Below are positions 51,703 through 62,503 of a stretch of DNA of 64,000 nucleotides, in pieces. This DNA comes from Cyanobium sp943367815 (GTDB lineage Bacteria > Cyanobacteriota > Cyanobacteriia > PCC-6307 > Cyanobiaceae). A program made the position numbers and the translations under genes. The stretch covers positions 372,001 through 436,000 of the forward strand of contig CALRKA020000001.1 in assembly GCA_943367815.1 (NCBI GenBank). The letters are read 5' to 3'. The notes beneath the pieces are model-generated. The model did not search any database. It saw nothing but the letters and a program-made list of their open reading frames with translations, and was not told the origin of the DNA. Within the stretch, counting starts at the first letter, position 1. Each line of letters begins with the position of its first letter.

Positions 51703-51739
51703 GCCCCCTCCGTCCCCTGCGGACGCCGAGGGGGCTTTT
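51703..51739 (+). terminator. Rho-independent terminator of psbA
   Basis: GCCCCCTC / GAGGGGGC outer stem with an inner GTCC / GGAC pairing, then TTTT. It is 61 bp after the psbA stop. Confidence 0.8.
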
Positions 51740-51821
51740 CCATGGCGGCCATCCGTCCGTGGCAGGGCCGCGGCGGCGGCCAGAATGTTCACTCCAAGCT
51801 TTCTGCTCGCCAACGGCCGCC

Positions 51822-52817
51822 ATGCCCCAGCACCGCCGTGACGGCCAGGGCCACCCCGAGGGCCTACGGCTCCACCTGAAGCAGGCCGTGGTGGCCGCCG
51901 CCCTGGTGGTTCCGCTGCTGGCCGGCGGCTGCACCCCTGGCCCGCAGAGCGGAGGCCAGGCCCCCGGGGCCGGCGGCTCCGCCGGGGCTGCGGACCAACG
52001 CCCCCTGGTGCTCACCACCTTCACGATCCTGGCGGACATGGCCCGCCAGGTGGCCGGTGAGCGGGTGCGGGTGGAATCGATCACCCGGCTGGGGGCCGAG
52101 ATCCACGGCTACGAGCCCACCCCCAGCGACCTGAAGCGGGCCTCCGGGGCCCAGATGGTGCTGGAGAACGGCTTCGGGCTGGAACGCTGGGCCCAGCGCT
52201 TCTACGCCGGCCTCCGCGACGTACCCCGCGTGACCCTCACCGAGGGCATCACGCCCCTGCCGATCGCCGGCGACGCCTACCAGGGCAAGCCCAACCCCCA
52301 CGCCTGGATGTCCCCCCGGCTGGCCAAGGTCTATGTGGAGAACATCCGCCGCGCCCTGACCCGGCTCGACCCCGCCGGGGCCGCCACCTTCCAGCGCAAC
52401 GCCGAGCGCTACAGCGCCGAGCTGGACGCCCTCGACCGGGAACTGCGGACCTCCCTGGCCCGGATCCCCCCCGGCCAGCGGGTGCTGGCCACCTGTGAGG
52501 GTGCCTTCTCCTACCTCGCCCGCGACTACGGCCTCACCGAGGCCTACCTGTGGCCGGTGAACGCCGAATCCCAGGTCACCCCCCAGCGCATGGCCCGCCT
52601 GATCGCCCTGGTGAAGGAGCGCCGGGTGCCGGCGGTGTTCTGCGAGAGCACGGTCAGCGCCGAGCCCCAGAAGCAGGTGGCGAAGCAGTCGGGGGCCCGC
52701 TTCGGCGGCGTGTTCCACGTGGATTCGCTCTCCCTGCCGGACGGCCCGGCCCCCAATCTCCTGGAGCTGCAGCGTCATAACGTGGAGACCCTGCAAGCGG
52801 GTCTGGCGGGGAGCTGA
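51822..52817 (+). CDS. mntC: Metal ABC transporter substrate-binding lipoprotein (manganese type)
   Basis: Cluster A-I solute-binding protein of 331 residues. Signal with lipobox LLAGGC (Cys is lipidated), then LVLTTFTILADMARQVAG, an HGYEPTPSDLKRAS loop with a metal His, NPHAWMSPRLAKVY with a second His, the CEGAFSYLARDYGL region where other members have a third ligand, and FCESTVSAEPQKQVAK. Resembles Synechocystis MntC. Binds Mn2+ (or Zn2+) in the periplasm. ATG at 51822. Confidence 0.9.
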   Translation: MPQHRRDGQGHPEGLRLHLKQAVVAAALVVPLLAGGCTPGPQSGGQAPGAGGSAGAADQRPLVLTTFTILADMARQVAGERVRVESITRLGAEIHGYEPTPSDLKRASGAQMVLENGFGLERWAQRFYAGLRDVPRVTLTEGITPLPIAGDAYQGKPNPHAWMSPRLAKVYVENIRRALTRLDPAGAATFQRNAERYSAELDALDRELRTSLARIPPGQRVLATCEGAFSYLARDYGLTEAYLWPVNAESQVTPQRMARLIALVKERRVPAVFCESTVSAEPQKQVAKQSGARFGGVFHVDSLSLPDGPAPNLLELQRHNVETLQAGLAGS

Positions 52818-52821
52818 ACCG

Positions 52822-53619
52822 ATGCCCTCTCGCCCCACCCCCTTCGCCGGCCGCGAGCGCATCGCCGTCCGCAACCTCTGCGTCGATTACCACGGGGTGG
52901 TGGCCGTCCATGAGGCCTCCCTGCATCTCGATGCCGGCACCATCTGCGCCCTGGTGGGGATGAACGGGGCCGGTAAATCCACCCTGTTCAAGGCCCTGAT
53001 GGGCTTCGTGCGCCCCTCGGCCGGCAGCATCGCCATCAATGGCCTGCCCCTGCGGCAGGCGCGCCGGGCCCGGGCGGTGGCCTACGTCCCCCAGACCGAA
53101 AGCGTCGACTGGAACTTCCCCGTCAACGTCCATGAGGTGGTGATGATGGGCCGCTACGGCAGCATGAATCTGCTGCGCCTGCCCCGTCCGATCGACCGGG
53201 AGGCGGTGAAGGAGGCGCTCGAGAGGGTCGACCTGTGGCCGCTGCGCCACCGCCAGATCGGCGCCCTCTCGGGCGGCCAGCGCAAACGGGCCTTCCTGGC
53301 GCGGGCCCTGGCCCAGGGAGCCTCGGTGATGCTGCTCGATGAGCCCTTCAACGGCGTCGACATCCGCACCGAGAAACTGATGATCGAGCTGTTTGAGCAG
53401 TTCCGCCGCGAGGGGCGCACCCTGATGATCTCCACCCACGACCTGGCCCACGTCACCAGCTTCTGCGACCAGGTGGTGCTGATCAACAAGACCGTGCTCG
53501 CCTACGGCGAGACCTCCTCGGTGTTCACGAGCGAGAACCTGGCCCTCACCTTCGGCGGCCTGCGGCTGGAGGGCGAACCGCCCCCGGCCGTCGACCCCGA
53601 CCTGCCGCAGGCGCCATGA
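52822..53619 (+). CDS. mntA: Metal ABC transporter ATP-binding protein
   Basis: 265 residues. Walker A GMNGAGKST, Q-loop VPQTESVDWNFPV, signature LSGGQRKRAFLARAL, Walker B MLLDEPFNG and H-loop STHDLAH. The QTESVDWNFP segment is typical of manganese/zinc importers. It lies 4 bp after mntC and overlaps the permease by 4 bp. Confidence 0.92.
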   Translation: MPSRPTPFAGRERIAVRNLCVDYHGVVAVHEASLHLDAGTICALVGMNGAGKSTLFKALMGFVRPSAGSIAINGLPLRQARRARAVAYVPQTESVDWNFPVNVHEVVMMGRYGSMNLLRLPRPIDREAVKEALERVDLWPLRHRQIGALSGGQRKRAFLARALAQGASVMLLDEPFNGVDIRTEKLMIELFEQFRREGRTLMISTHDLAHVTSFCDQVVLINKTVLAYGETSSVFTSENLALTFGGLRLEGEPPPAVDPDLPQAP

Positions 53620-54488
53620 CGGCCGTGCTCACCTGGCTGATCGAACCGCTCCAGCAGGAGTTCATGGTGCGGGCCCTGCTGGTCAGCATCCTGGTCTCCT
53701 GCGTCTGCGGCCTGCTCTCCTGCTACATGACGCTCAAGGGCTGGGCCCTGATGGGGGATGCGGTGTCCCATGCGGTGATGCCGGGCGTGGTGATCGCCTA
53801 CGCCCTGAACCTGCCCTTCGCGGTGGGGGCCTTCGTCTTCGGCGTCGGCTCGGTGGCCCTGATCGGCTACATCAAGCAGATGACCCGGATCAAGGAGGAC
53901 ACGGTGATCGGGCTGGTGTTCACAGGCTTCTTCGCCCTCGGCCTGACGCTGATCTCCAAGGTGCGCAGCAGCATCGACCTCTCCCACATCCTGTTCGGCA
54001 ACGTGCTGGGCATCAGCTCCTCCGACATCCTCCAGACGGTGGTGATCAGTGTTCTGGTGCTCTCAGTGCTGCTGGTGCTGCGCAAGGACCTGATCCTGTT
54101 CTGCTTCGATCCCACCCACGCCCGCTCCATCGGCCTCCACACCGGCGTGCTGCACTACCTGCTGCTGTCGATGCTGTCCCTGGCGGCGGTGGCCGGCCTG
54201 CAGACGGTGGGGATCATTCTGGTGGTGGCGATGCTTGTCACCCCGGGGGCCACCGCCTACCTGCTCACCGATCGCTTCGACCGCATGGTGTGGCTCTCGA
54301 TCCTCTCGGCGGTGCTCTCCAGCGTGGCCGGGATCTACTGGAGCTACTGGATGGATGCCTCCACCGCCGGCTGCATCGTGCTGGTGCAGACGCTGCTGTT
54401 CCTCCTCTGCTTCCTGCTGGCGCCGCGCCATGGCCTGCTGGCCCAGCGTCGCCGTTCGCCGCGGGCCTCCCGCTTCCCGTCCGCGTGA
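53616..54488 (+). CDS. mntB: Metal ABC transporter permease
   Basis: Inner-membrane channel protein of 290 residues with about nine helices. ALMGDAVSHAVMPGVVIAYAL and the VGIILVVAMLVTPGATAYLL loop are conserved in the ABC-3 permease family. Completes the mntCAB importer that supplies Mn for the PSII oxygen-evolving complex. Its stop overlaps the DUF4336 start (GTGA). Confidence 0.93.
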   Translation: MTAVLTWLIEPLQQEFMVRALLVSILVSCVCGLLSCYMTLKGWALMGDAVSHAVMPGVVIAYALNLPFAVGAFVFGVGSVALIGYIKQMTRIKEDTVIGLVFTGFFALGLTLISKVRSSIDLSHILFGNVLGISSSDILQTVVISVLVLSVLLVLRKDLILFCFDPTHARSIGLHTGVLHYLLLSMLSLAAVAGLQTVGIILVVAMLVTPGATAYLLTDRFDRMVWLSILSAVLSSVAGIYWSYWMDASTAGCIVLVQTLLFLLCFLLAPRHGLLAQRRRSPRASRFPSA

Positions 54489-55675
54489 GCGCGTCAGCCA
54501 CCGGCGCTGCCCCGGTCTCACCCGCCGACCAGCGCTGGCCGTGGTGGCCGCTGCTGCCCCTCTACCCCTACGGCCGCCGCCGCACCCTGGTGCGGGAGCT
54601 GGTCGCCGGTCGGCTCTGGAGCTTCGAGCAGCTGCAGGGGGTCTGGTACGTGGCGGTGCCGATCCGCATGCTGGTGCTGCGGGTGCGGGAAGGGCTGCTG
54701 CTTTATGCCCCAGTGGCCCCCACCGCCGAGGTGCGGGCCCAGCTGCACCAGCTGGAGGAACGCCACGGACCGGTGTGCACCATCGTGCTGCCCACCGCCT
54801 CGGGGCTGGAGCACAAGCTGCCGGTGCCGGCCATGGCCCGGGCCTTCCCCAACGCCCAGGTGTGGGTGTCGCCGCGGCAGTGGAGTTTCCCCCTGCCCCT
54901 GCCGCCCGCCTGGCTGGGCTTCCCCAGCTCCCGCACCCGGGTGCTGCTGAGCGATGGGGTGCCCCACGGTGACCAGCTCGACTGGCTGCCCCTGGGCCCC
55001 CTGGACCTGGGGCTGGGCACCTTCCTGGAGATCGCCTGCTTCGATCGGGCCAGCGGCAGCCTGCTGCTCACCGATGCCCTGGTGGCGATTCCGCCGGAGC
55101 CGCCGGCGGTGTTCGATCTCGATCCCACGCCGCTGCTGTTCCATGCCCGCGAGCGGGGGGATGAGCCGCTGCACGACGATCCCGAGCGCCGGCGCCGGGG
55201 CTGGTGGCGGCTGGTGCTGTTCGCCACCTACCTGCGCCCCCGGCCCCTGGTGGTGCCGCCCCTGGGCGAGGTGTTGCGCCACTGCCTGGCACCGGGCTGC
55301 CGCGATGCCCGGGCCCACTTCGGCTTCTATCCCTTCCAGTGGCAGCCGGGCTGGCAGGACGACTTCGAGGCCCTGGCGCCGGGGGGCCGCAGCACCCTTC
55401 AGGTGGCGGCGGTGTTGGAGCGGCTGGTGTTCCCCCGCCAGCGGGCCGCCCTGGTGACCTGGATCCGGCACCTGGCGGGCCTGAAGGACCTGCGCTGGGT
55501 GGTGCCGGCCCACCACGATGCCCCCGTGGCCAGCTCGCCCCAGGAGCTGGCGGCCCTGGCCGATCGGATCGAAACCCAGGACTGGGCTCCCGATCAGGGG
55601 GCCTGGGAAACCCTCGCCGGCATCGACAACACCCTGGTTCGGCTGGGGCTGGTGCCTGGGGAAGGGGAGCGCTGA
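54485..55675 (+). CDS. DUF4336 domain protein (396 aa)
   Basis: Protein with a metallo-beta-lactamase-like distribution of motifs: WYVAVPIRMLVLRVREGLLLYAPVAPT, LPTASGLEHKLPVPAMARAFPNAQVWVSP, LLLTDALVAIPPEPP and PAHHDAP. This fits DUF4336, a family found in plants, algae and cyanobacteria. No signal peptide is seen. GTG at 54485 overlaps the permease gene, so it is probably made with the manganese importer. Confidence 0.87.
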   Translation: MSASATGAAPVSPADQRWPWWPLLPLYPYGRRRTLVRELVAGRLWSFEQLQGVWYVAVPIRMLVLRVREGLLLYAPVAPTAEVRAQLHQLEERHGPVCTIVLPTASGLEHKLPVPAMARAFPNAQVWVSPRQWSFPLPLPPAWLGFPSSRTRVLLSDGVPHGDQLDWLPLGPLDLGLGTFLEIACFDRASGSLLLTDALVAIPPEPPAVFDLDPTPLLFHARERGDEPLHDDPERRRRGWWRLVLFATYLRPRPLVVPPLGEVLRHCLAPGCRDARAHFGFYPFQWQPGWQDDFEALAPGGRSTLQVAAVLERLVFPRQRAALVTWIRHLAGLKDLRWVVPAHHDAPVASSPQELAALADRIETQDWAPDQGAWETLAGIDNTLVRLGLVPGEGER

Positions 55676-55697
55676 GGCCTGGAGGGAGCGCTGGGGG

Positions 55698-56057
55698 CTA
55701 GAGCTCCAGTTCGCCGGGGTCCGCGTCGAGGCCCCCCTCAAAGCCGCCGCTGCCGAGCATGGCCGACTCCAGTTCCATGCGCTGTTCCATCTGGCGCAGG
55801 AAGTAGCCAGTCATCATCGCCGAGGCCAGCAGGCCGGCGAGATTGTCGCGGCTGGCCTGGATCTTCACCTCGAACTGCTCACCGGGGAGCATGCCCAGCA
55901 GGCCCTGAACGTTGTGGCGGATGATGTCCTGGATGTCACCGGTGGCCGAACGCGCCACCCTCTGGAGAACGTCCGGGGACTGTTCCTGCAGGTACTGGAT
56001 CAGCGAATTGTCGCTGATCGCCTCGTTGTCTGCGGTCAGGAACTCCGGGTTGAACAT
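55698..56057 (-). CDS. DUF760 family protein (119 aa)
   Basis: Cyanobacterial/plastid DUF760: ISDNSLIQYLQEQSPDVLQRVARSA, then IRHNVQGLLGMLPGEQFEVKIQASRDNLAGLLASAMMTGYFLRQMEQR. The protein is helical and acidic at the C-terminus. The ATG has a strong GGAGG just upstream and a TAGGGT -10 box 33 nt away. Confidence 0.88.
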   Translation of the reverse strand: MFNPEFLTADNEAISDNSLIQYLQEQSPDVLQRVARSATGDIQDIIRHNVQGLLGMLPGEQFEVKIQASRDNLAGLLASAMMTGYFLRQMEQRMELESAMLGSGGFEGGLDADPGELEL

Positions 56058-56090
56058 TTCCCCTCCGGTGTGCGCTGTAACACGACAAGC

Positions 56091-56096
56091 ACCCTA
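56091..56096 (-). promoter_or_regulatory. Candidate -10 element TAGGGT for the DUF760 gene
   Basis: Minus-strand TAGGGT ends 33 nt before the DUF760 ATG at 56057; it would give a short leader with GGAGGGG before the start. Confidence 0.45.
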
Positions 56097-56106
56097 ACGC
56101 AGTCTT

Positions 56107-56736
56107 TCAGGCGGCCTCTCCCCCGTCGGGAGAGGGGAACCCAACCGGTCCGAACCGGGCCGGGGGCCAGTACCGCCAGATGGCGGTGCCGATCAGGTCG
56201 CTCTCCGGCAGGGGGCCCCAGAGGTGGGAATCCAGGCTGGCATTGCGGTTGTCCCCCAGCACCAGCACCTGCCCGGCGGGAACCACGAAGGGCTCCAGGG
56301 CGTAGTCCATCGGTTCGCGGGCCCAGTCCGGCTCGGCGGGGGTGCCGTTGCGCCAGAGACGGCCGCCCTTCACTTCCACCCGGTCGCCGGCCACCGCCAC
56401 CACCCGCTTGATCAGGGCCGCGCCGGGGTCGTAGCCGGCCTGCTGCAGGGCGGCCGGCGGATGGAAGACGACGATGCGGCCGGTCCGCACCCCCGAGCCG
56501 AAGCGGGGGCTGAGCTTCTCCACCAGGACCCGGTCCTGGAGCTGCAGGGTGGGCAGCATCGATCCCGACGGGATCCAGCGGGGCTCCACCACGATCCAGC
56601 GCAGCAGCAGGGCCACCAGCACCCACAGCAGCAGGCGGGCGAGCTGCTGCAGGAGGCCCCCGGCCCCACCCTGGGGGGCGGACGGCGGCGGTGGCGGCGC
56701 CGGCGTGGGCGGGGCGATGGCGGGGCCGCTGCCCAT
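56107..56736 (-). CDS. lepB: Signal peptidase I
   Basis: Membrane-bound serine protease that removes signal peptides. One N-terminal helix (LARLLLWVLVALLLRWIVV), then box B with the catalytic Ser in EPRWIPSGSMLPTL, the catalytic Lys in ALIKRVVAVAGDRVEV, and the GDNRNASLDSHLWGPL box. 209 residues, with a Pro/Gly-rich cytoplasmic lead. Divergent from menD. Confidence 0.95.
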   Translation of the reverse strand: MGSGPAIAPPTPAPPPPPSAPQGGAGGLLQQLARLLLWVLVALLLRWIVVEPRWIPSGSMLPTLQLQDRVLVEKLSPRFGSGVRTGRIVVFHPPAALQQAGYDPGAALIKRVVAVAGDRVEVKGGRLWRNGTPAEPDWAREPMDYALEPFVVPAGQVLVLGDNRNASLDSHLWGPLPESDLIGTAIWRYWPPARFGPVGFPSPDGGEAA

Positions 56737-56790
56737 GGGGAAACCGTCCGTGAGGATGATTCCCCCATCCTGAACACCGGAGCGTCCCCC

Positions 56791-58626
56791 GTGGCCGGGT
56801 CCGCGACATCACTGGCCAATGTGCGGGCGGCCCTGGGGCTCCTCGGGGCGCTGCGCCGGGGCGGACTGGCCCATGGGGTGCTCTGCCCTGGCAGCCGTTC
56901 GGCCCCCCTGGCGGTGGCGGCCGCCCTGCTGGAGCCCGGGGGTCTGCGGCTGTACACCGCCATCGACGAACGCAGCGCCGCCTTCTTCGCCCTCGGCCTG
57001 GGCCGGGCCAGCGGCCAGCCGGCGGCCGTGATCACCACGTCGGGATCGGCGGTGGCCAATCTGCTGCCCGCCGCCGTGGAGGCCGACTTCGGCTCAGTCC
57101 CCCTGCTGCTGCTCACGGCCGACCGACCGGCGCGGCTCAAGGGCTGCGGCGCCAACCAGAGCGTCAACCAGGAGGTGTTCCTGGTGGGCAGTTGCCGCTG
57201 GCTGGGCGAGGGTGACCCGGAGGGGCTGGCCGCCATGGCCCCCGCCGAGCTGGACGCCCTGGCCGGCCGGGCCCTGGCGGCCGCCCGGGGCGATGGGGCC
57301 GGCCGCTCCGCCGGCCCGGTGCACCTCAACCTGCCCTTCGAGGAACCCCTGCATGCGGACGGCACCGATCTGATCCGGCTGGCCGCCGCGCTGACCGAAG
57401 CGCTGCCGCCAGCCGCGACGTCTGGCGCCGCAGCCGCCACGGCCCCCCCGGCGGCCGCCGTGCCCCTGGCCTCTTCCTTCACCGCCCTGGACCCGGACCA
57501 GCCCGGTGTGGTGGTGGCCGGCCCCTGGCGCGGGGCACCGGCGGCCTGGGCGGCCCACGTGGAGGCCCTGCGGCGCTGGCAGCGGCGCAGCGGCTGGCCG
57601 GTGCTGGCCGATGCCCTCTCGGGCCTGCGGGGCCTGCCGGATCTGGACACGGTGACGGCCTACGACCTGATCCTCTCGGAGGGCGCCGGCGGCGAGGTGG
57701 CGACGCCAGCCGGTGGGTTGCAGGTGCTGCGCCTGGGCCCCCTGCCGGCCAGTCGACGGCTGCAGCGCTGGCTGGCGGCCCAGGGCGGCCCCCAGGTGCT
57801 GGTGAGTGAAGGGGACGGGCGCCGCCTCGATCCCCTCGGGGTGGTGCGGGGTCAGGCGAGCGCCGGGCTGGCGGCCTGGCTGGCGGAGCAGACGCCGCCG
57901 ACCGGGGCGGGCGATCCATCCGAAGCATCCCTGGCGCTGGCGGGCCGCTGGCGCCGGGCGGAGGCGGCGGTGCAGGCCCTGCTGGATCGCGAGCTGGCCA
58001 GCGACGAGGGGGAACCGGCCCTGGCCCGGCGGCTCAGCCGGCTGCTGCCGGCGGGGCTGCCCGTGCTGCTGGCCAACAGCAGTCCGGTGCGGGACTGGGA
58101 GAGCTTCGCCGACCCGGCCGCCCCGCCCCGGCCGATGTACGGCTTCCGGGGCGCCTCCGGCATCGACGGCACCCTCTCGAGCGCCTGCGGCCTGGCCGAA
58201 GCCCTCGGCGCCCTGGTGCTGGTGAGCGGCGATCTGGCCCTGCTGCACGATGCCAACGGCTGGCTGTGGCGCCCGCAGTTGCGGGGGCGGCTCACCGTCG
58301 TGCTGATCGACAACGGCGGCGGCGGCATCTTCGAGCAACTGCCCATCCGCACCCAGCCGGCGGCGGCGATGGACTTTGAGCGCCTGTTCGCCATGCCCCA
58401 GCCGGTGGACCCGCTGGCGCTGGCGGCGGTACATGGGGTGCCGGGGCGGCGGCTGGAGAGCATGGATGCCCTGGAGGACGCCCTGGCCTGGGCCCTGGAC
58501 CAGCCGCTGGCCCTGCTGGTGCTGACCACCGACCGACGCCGGGATGCGGCCCTGCGGCAGCGGCTGCGCACAATGGCCGCAGATCTGGCCGACCCCCTGG
58601 CCACCGGGCCGATCCCCTCCCCATGA
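56791..58626 (+). CDS. menD: 2-succinyl-5-enolpyruvyl-6-hydroxy-3-cyclohexene-1-carboxylate synthase
   Basis: ThDP enzyme of phylloquinone (vitamin K1, the PSI quinone) synthesis joining isochorismate and 2-oxoglutarate. LCPGSRSAPLA, TAIDERSAAFFALGLGRASG (ThDP Glu), TTSGSAVANLLPAAVEA, SGDLALLHDANGW and IDNGGGGIFEQLPI (ThDP/Mg site). 611 residues. The start is a GTG at 56791, the first sensible one before SATSLANVRAAL. Confidence 0.94.
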   Translation: MAGSATSLANVRAALGLLGALRRGGLAHGVLCPGSRSAPLAVAAALLEPGGLRLYTAIDERSAAFFALGLGRASGQPAAVITTSGSAVANLLPAAVEADFGSVPLLLLTADRPARLKGCGANQSVNQEVFLVGSCRWLGEGDPEGLAAMAPAELDALAGRALAAARGDGAGRSAGPVHLNLPFEEPLHADGTDLIRLAAALTEALPPAATSGAAAATAPPAAAVPLASSFTALDPDQPGVVVAGPWRGAPAAWAAHVEALRRWQRRSGWPVLADALSGLRGLPDLDTVTAYDLILSEGAGGEVATPAGGLQVLRLGPLPASRRLQRWLAAQGGPQVLVSEGDGRRLDPLGVVRGQASAGLAAWLAEQTPPTGAGDPSEASLALAGRWRRAEAAVQALLDRELASDEGEPALARRLSRLLPAGLPVLLANSSPVRDWESFADPAAPPRPMYGFRGASGIDGTLSSACGLAEALGALVLVSGDLALLHDANGWLWRPQLRGRLTVVLIDNGGGGIFEQLPIRTQPAAAMDFERLFAMPQPVDPLALAAVHGVPGRRLESMDALEDALAWALDQPLALLVLTTDRRRDAALRQRLRTMAADLADPLATGPIPSP

Positions 58627-59477
58627 CCCCCGTTTCCCCAGCCCCGCCGCACTGGACCAGCGCCGGCGACTACAGCGACATCCGCTTCGAAACCAGCGGC
58701 GACGGGATCGCCCGGATCAGCATCAACCGGCCCGAGAAGCGCAACGCCTTCCGGCCGCTCACGGTGCAGGAGCTCTGCGATGCCTTCAACCGGGTGCGGG
58801 ATGACCCCTCCATCGGTGTGGTGCTGTTCACCGGCGAGGGGCCGGCCGCCGACGGTGTCTGGGCCTTCTGCGCCGGAGGTGACCAGAGCGTGCGCGGCGA
58901 CGGCGGCTATCTCGACGATTCGGGCCTGCCGCGGCTCAACGTGCTCGATCTGCAGCGGATCATCCGCAGCCTGCCCAAGGTGGTGATCGCCCTGGTGGCG
59001 GGTTACGCCATCGGCGGCGGCCAGGTGCTGCACCTGCTCTGTGATCTGAGCCTGGCGGCCGAGAACGCCGTCTTCGGCCAGACCGGACCGCGGGTGGGCA
59101 GCTTCGACGGCGGCTTCGGCGCCGGCTACCTGGCCCGGGTGGTGGGCCAGCGCAAGGCCCGGGAGATCTGGTTCCTCTGCCGCCGCTACGACGCCAGCGA
59201 GGCCCTGGCCATGGGGCTGGTGAACGCCGTCGTGCCCCTGGAGGACCTGGAGCGCCAGGGGGTGGCCTGGGCGCGGGAGGTGCTGCAGCACAGCCCCACG
59301 GCGATCCGCTGCCTGAAGGCCGCCTTCAACGCCGAGACCGACGGGCTGGCGGGCATCCAGGAGCTGGCGGGCCAGGCCACCCACCTCTTCTATCGGACCA
59401 GCGAAGGCCAGGAGGGACGCAATGCCTTCCTGGAGAAACGGGACCCCGACTTTTCCGAGGCGCCCTGGCTGCCCTGA
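58623..59477 (+). CDS. menB: 1,4-dihydroxy-2-naphthoyl-CoA synthase
   Basis: Crotonase-fold ring-closing enzyme of phylloquinone synthesis. INRPEKRNAFRPLTVQEL, WAFCAGGDQSVRG (oxyanion Gly), AGYAIGGGQVLHLLCDLSLAAENAVFGQTGPRVGSFDGGFGAGYLARVVG and AKAREIWFLCRRYDA-like block. 284 residues. ATG overlaps the menD stop by 4 bp (ATGA). Confidence 0.97.
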   Translation: MTPVSPAPPHWTSAGDYSDIRFETSGDGIARISINRPEKRNAFRPLTVQELCDAFNRVRDDPSIGVVLFTGEGPAADGVWAFCAGGDQSVRGDGGYLDDSGLPRLNVLDLQRIIRSLPKVVIALVAGYAIGGGQVLHLLCDLSLAAENAVFGQTGPRVGSFDGGFGAGYLARVVGQRKAREIWFLCRRYDASEALAMGLVNAVVPLEDLERQGVAWAREVLQHSPTAIRCLKAAFNAETDGLAGIQELAGQATHLFYRTSEGQEGRNAFLEKRDPDFSEAPWLP

Positions 59478-59537
59478 GGGGCCCTGGCTGTCCTGATGGG
59501 CCGCGGTCCATACTGACTTTCCTGGCAGCGACGACCG

Positions 59538-60506
59538 GTGTCCTCCTATCCGATCCCGGACAACGAAGCCGAACGGCAGGCGGCGCTGGACGACCAGTAC
59601 ATCCTCGATACGGAGCCCGGCGAGGACTTCAACCGCATCACCCGCCTGGCCAGCCAGATGCTGGGGGTTCCGATCGCCCTGATCTCCCTGGTGGATCGCC
59701 AGCGGCAGTGGTTTCTCTCCCGGGTGGGCCTGGAGCCGAAGGAAACGTCGCGGGAGGTGGCCTTCTGTGCGCACACCATCTGCTCCGATGACGTCATGGT
59801 CGTCAGTGATGCGACCACCGATGATCGCTTCAGGGACAACCCCCTGGTGACGGGGGACCCCCATATCCGCTTCTATGCCGGCGTTCCGCTGCAGACCCGC
59901 TCCGGTTTCAACGTGGGGACACTGTGTGTGATCAGCCCCCAGCCCAGGCAGCTTGCCGGCACGGAGCAACAGCTGCTGCAGGATCTGGCCGGCATGGTGA
60001 GCCAGTATCTGGAATCGCGGCGCAACAGCTACCTCTGTCCGCTCACGGGGCTCCAGAACCGACGCCCGTTCCAGGAGGCGGGGCAGAGGGAGTTCCAGCG
60101 GGCTCGCCAGAGCGGCGATGGGCTCACCCTGCTGCTCTTCGGCCTCGACGGATTCCCGGCGTTCTGCGCCCGGTTCGGAGCCCCGCAGGGGGATCGGCTG
60201 CTCCAGGAGATGGCCACCCGGCTGCTGAACCAGTTGGGGGAGAGCGCCCTGCTGGGACGGGTGACCGCCGACGAATTCGCCGTCCTGCGACCCGGCCTCG
60301 ACGGCCAGGAGGGCGTGGCCCTGGCGGAGCAGATCCGGGCCGCCCTGGCCCTCGATGGCTGGCTGGTGGAGGGCGTCCGCCATCCGCTGGCCATCAGCTG
60401 CGGTGTCGCCTCGCTGGGTGGTGACGACAGCGGCTTCAAGGACCTGTTCCGGCGGGCCGAGGCGGCCCTGAGCCAGGCCAGGTTGTCGGGCACGACTACG
60501 GCCTAG
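59538..60506 (+). CDS. GAF-domain protein with degenerate GGDEF domain
   Basis: 322 residues. A GAF domain at about 25-160 (ITRLASQMLGVPIALISLVDRQRQWFLSR, FCAHTI, FYAGVPLQTRSGFNVGTLCVI) is followed by a diguanylate cyclase-like domain starting at CPLTGLQNRRPF. The active-site signature is RVTADEF at 241-247 instead of R.GGDEF, and LDGFPAFCARFGAPQGDRLL replaces the usual D-loop. It probably does not make c-di-GMP but could sense redox, light or nucleotides. GTG start at 59538. Confidence 0.9.
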   Translation: MSSYPIPDNEAERQAALDDQYILDTEPGEDFNRITRLASQMLGVPIALISLVDRQRQWFLSRVGLEPKETSREVAFCAHTICSDDVMVVSDATTDDRFRDNPLVTGDPHIRFYAGVPLQTRSGFNVGTLCVISPQPRQLAGTEQQLLQDLAGMVSQYLESRRNSYLCPLTGLQNRRPFQEAGQREFQRARQSGDGLTLLLFGLDGFPAFCARFGAPQGDRLLQEMATRLLNQLGESALLGRVTADEFAVLRPGLDGQEGVALAEQIRAALALDGWLVEGVRHPLAISCGVASLGGDDSGFKDLFRRAEAALSQARLSGTTTA

Positions 60507-60521
60507 GGCGGGCCTCGCCGA

Positions 60522-62384
<1,863 letters not shown>

Positions 62385-62503
62385 GGGGGCGACCTCCGCT
62401 GCGTTCACTCTGCTGCCTACCTGATTATCTATTCTAGAGCGGTGCAACCCCACCCCGCGCCACCGCCATGGTCCCAGGCCATGGAGGGGCTTTTGCACAG
62501 GAC
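62385..62503. promoter_or_regulatory. Gap between the two hybrid kinases with AT-rich promoter-like sequence
   Basis: On the minus strand, TAGAAT and GATAAT at 62423-62436 sit about 40-46 nt before the start of the downstream kinase. This suggests its own promoter rather than strict co-transcription with the upstream kinase. Confidence 0.4.

Noticed and set aside
39490..51757. 19-bp identity CCATGGCGGCCATCCGTCC at the ndhD 3' end and after psbA
   Set aside because: Two copies in 64 kb of very GC-rich DNA can occur by chance, and there is no further similarity around them.
57852..60383. 843-aa minus-strand open frame
   Set aside because: Antisense of menD, menB and the GAF gene, all of which have clear family motifs.
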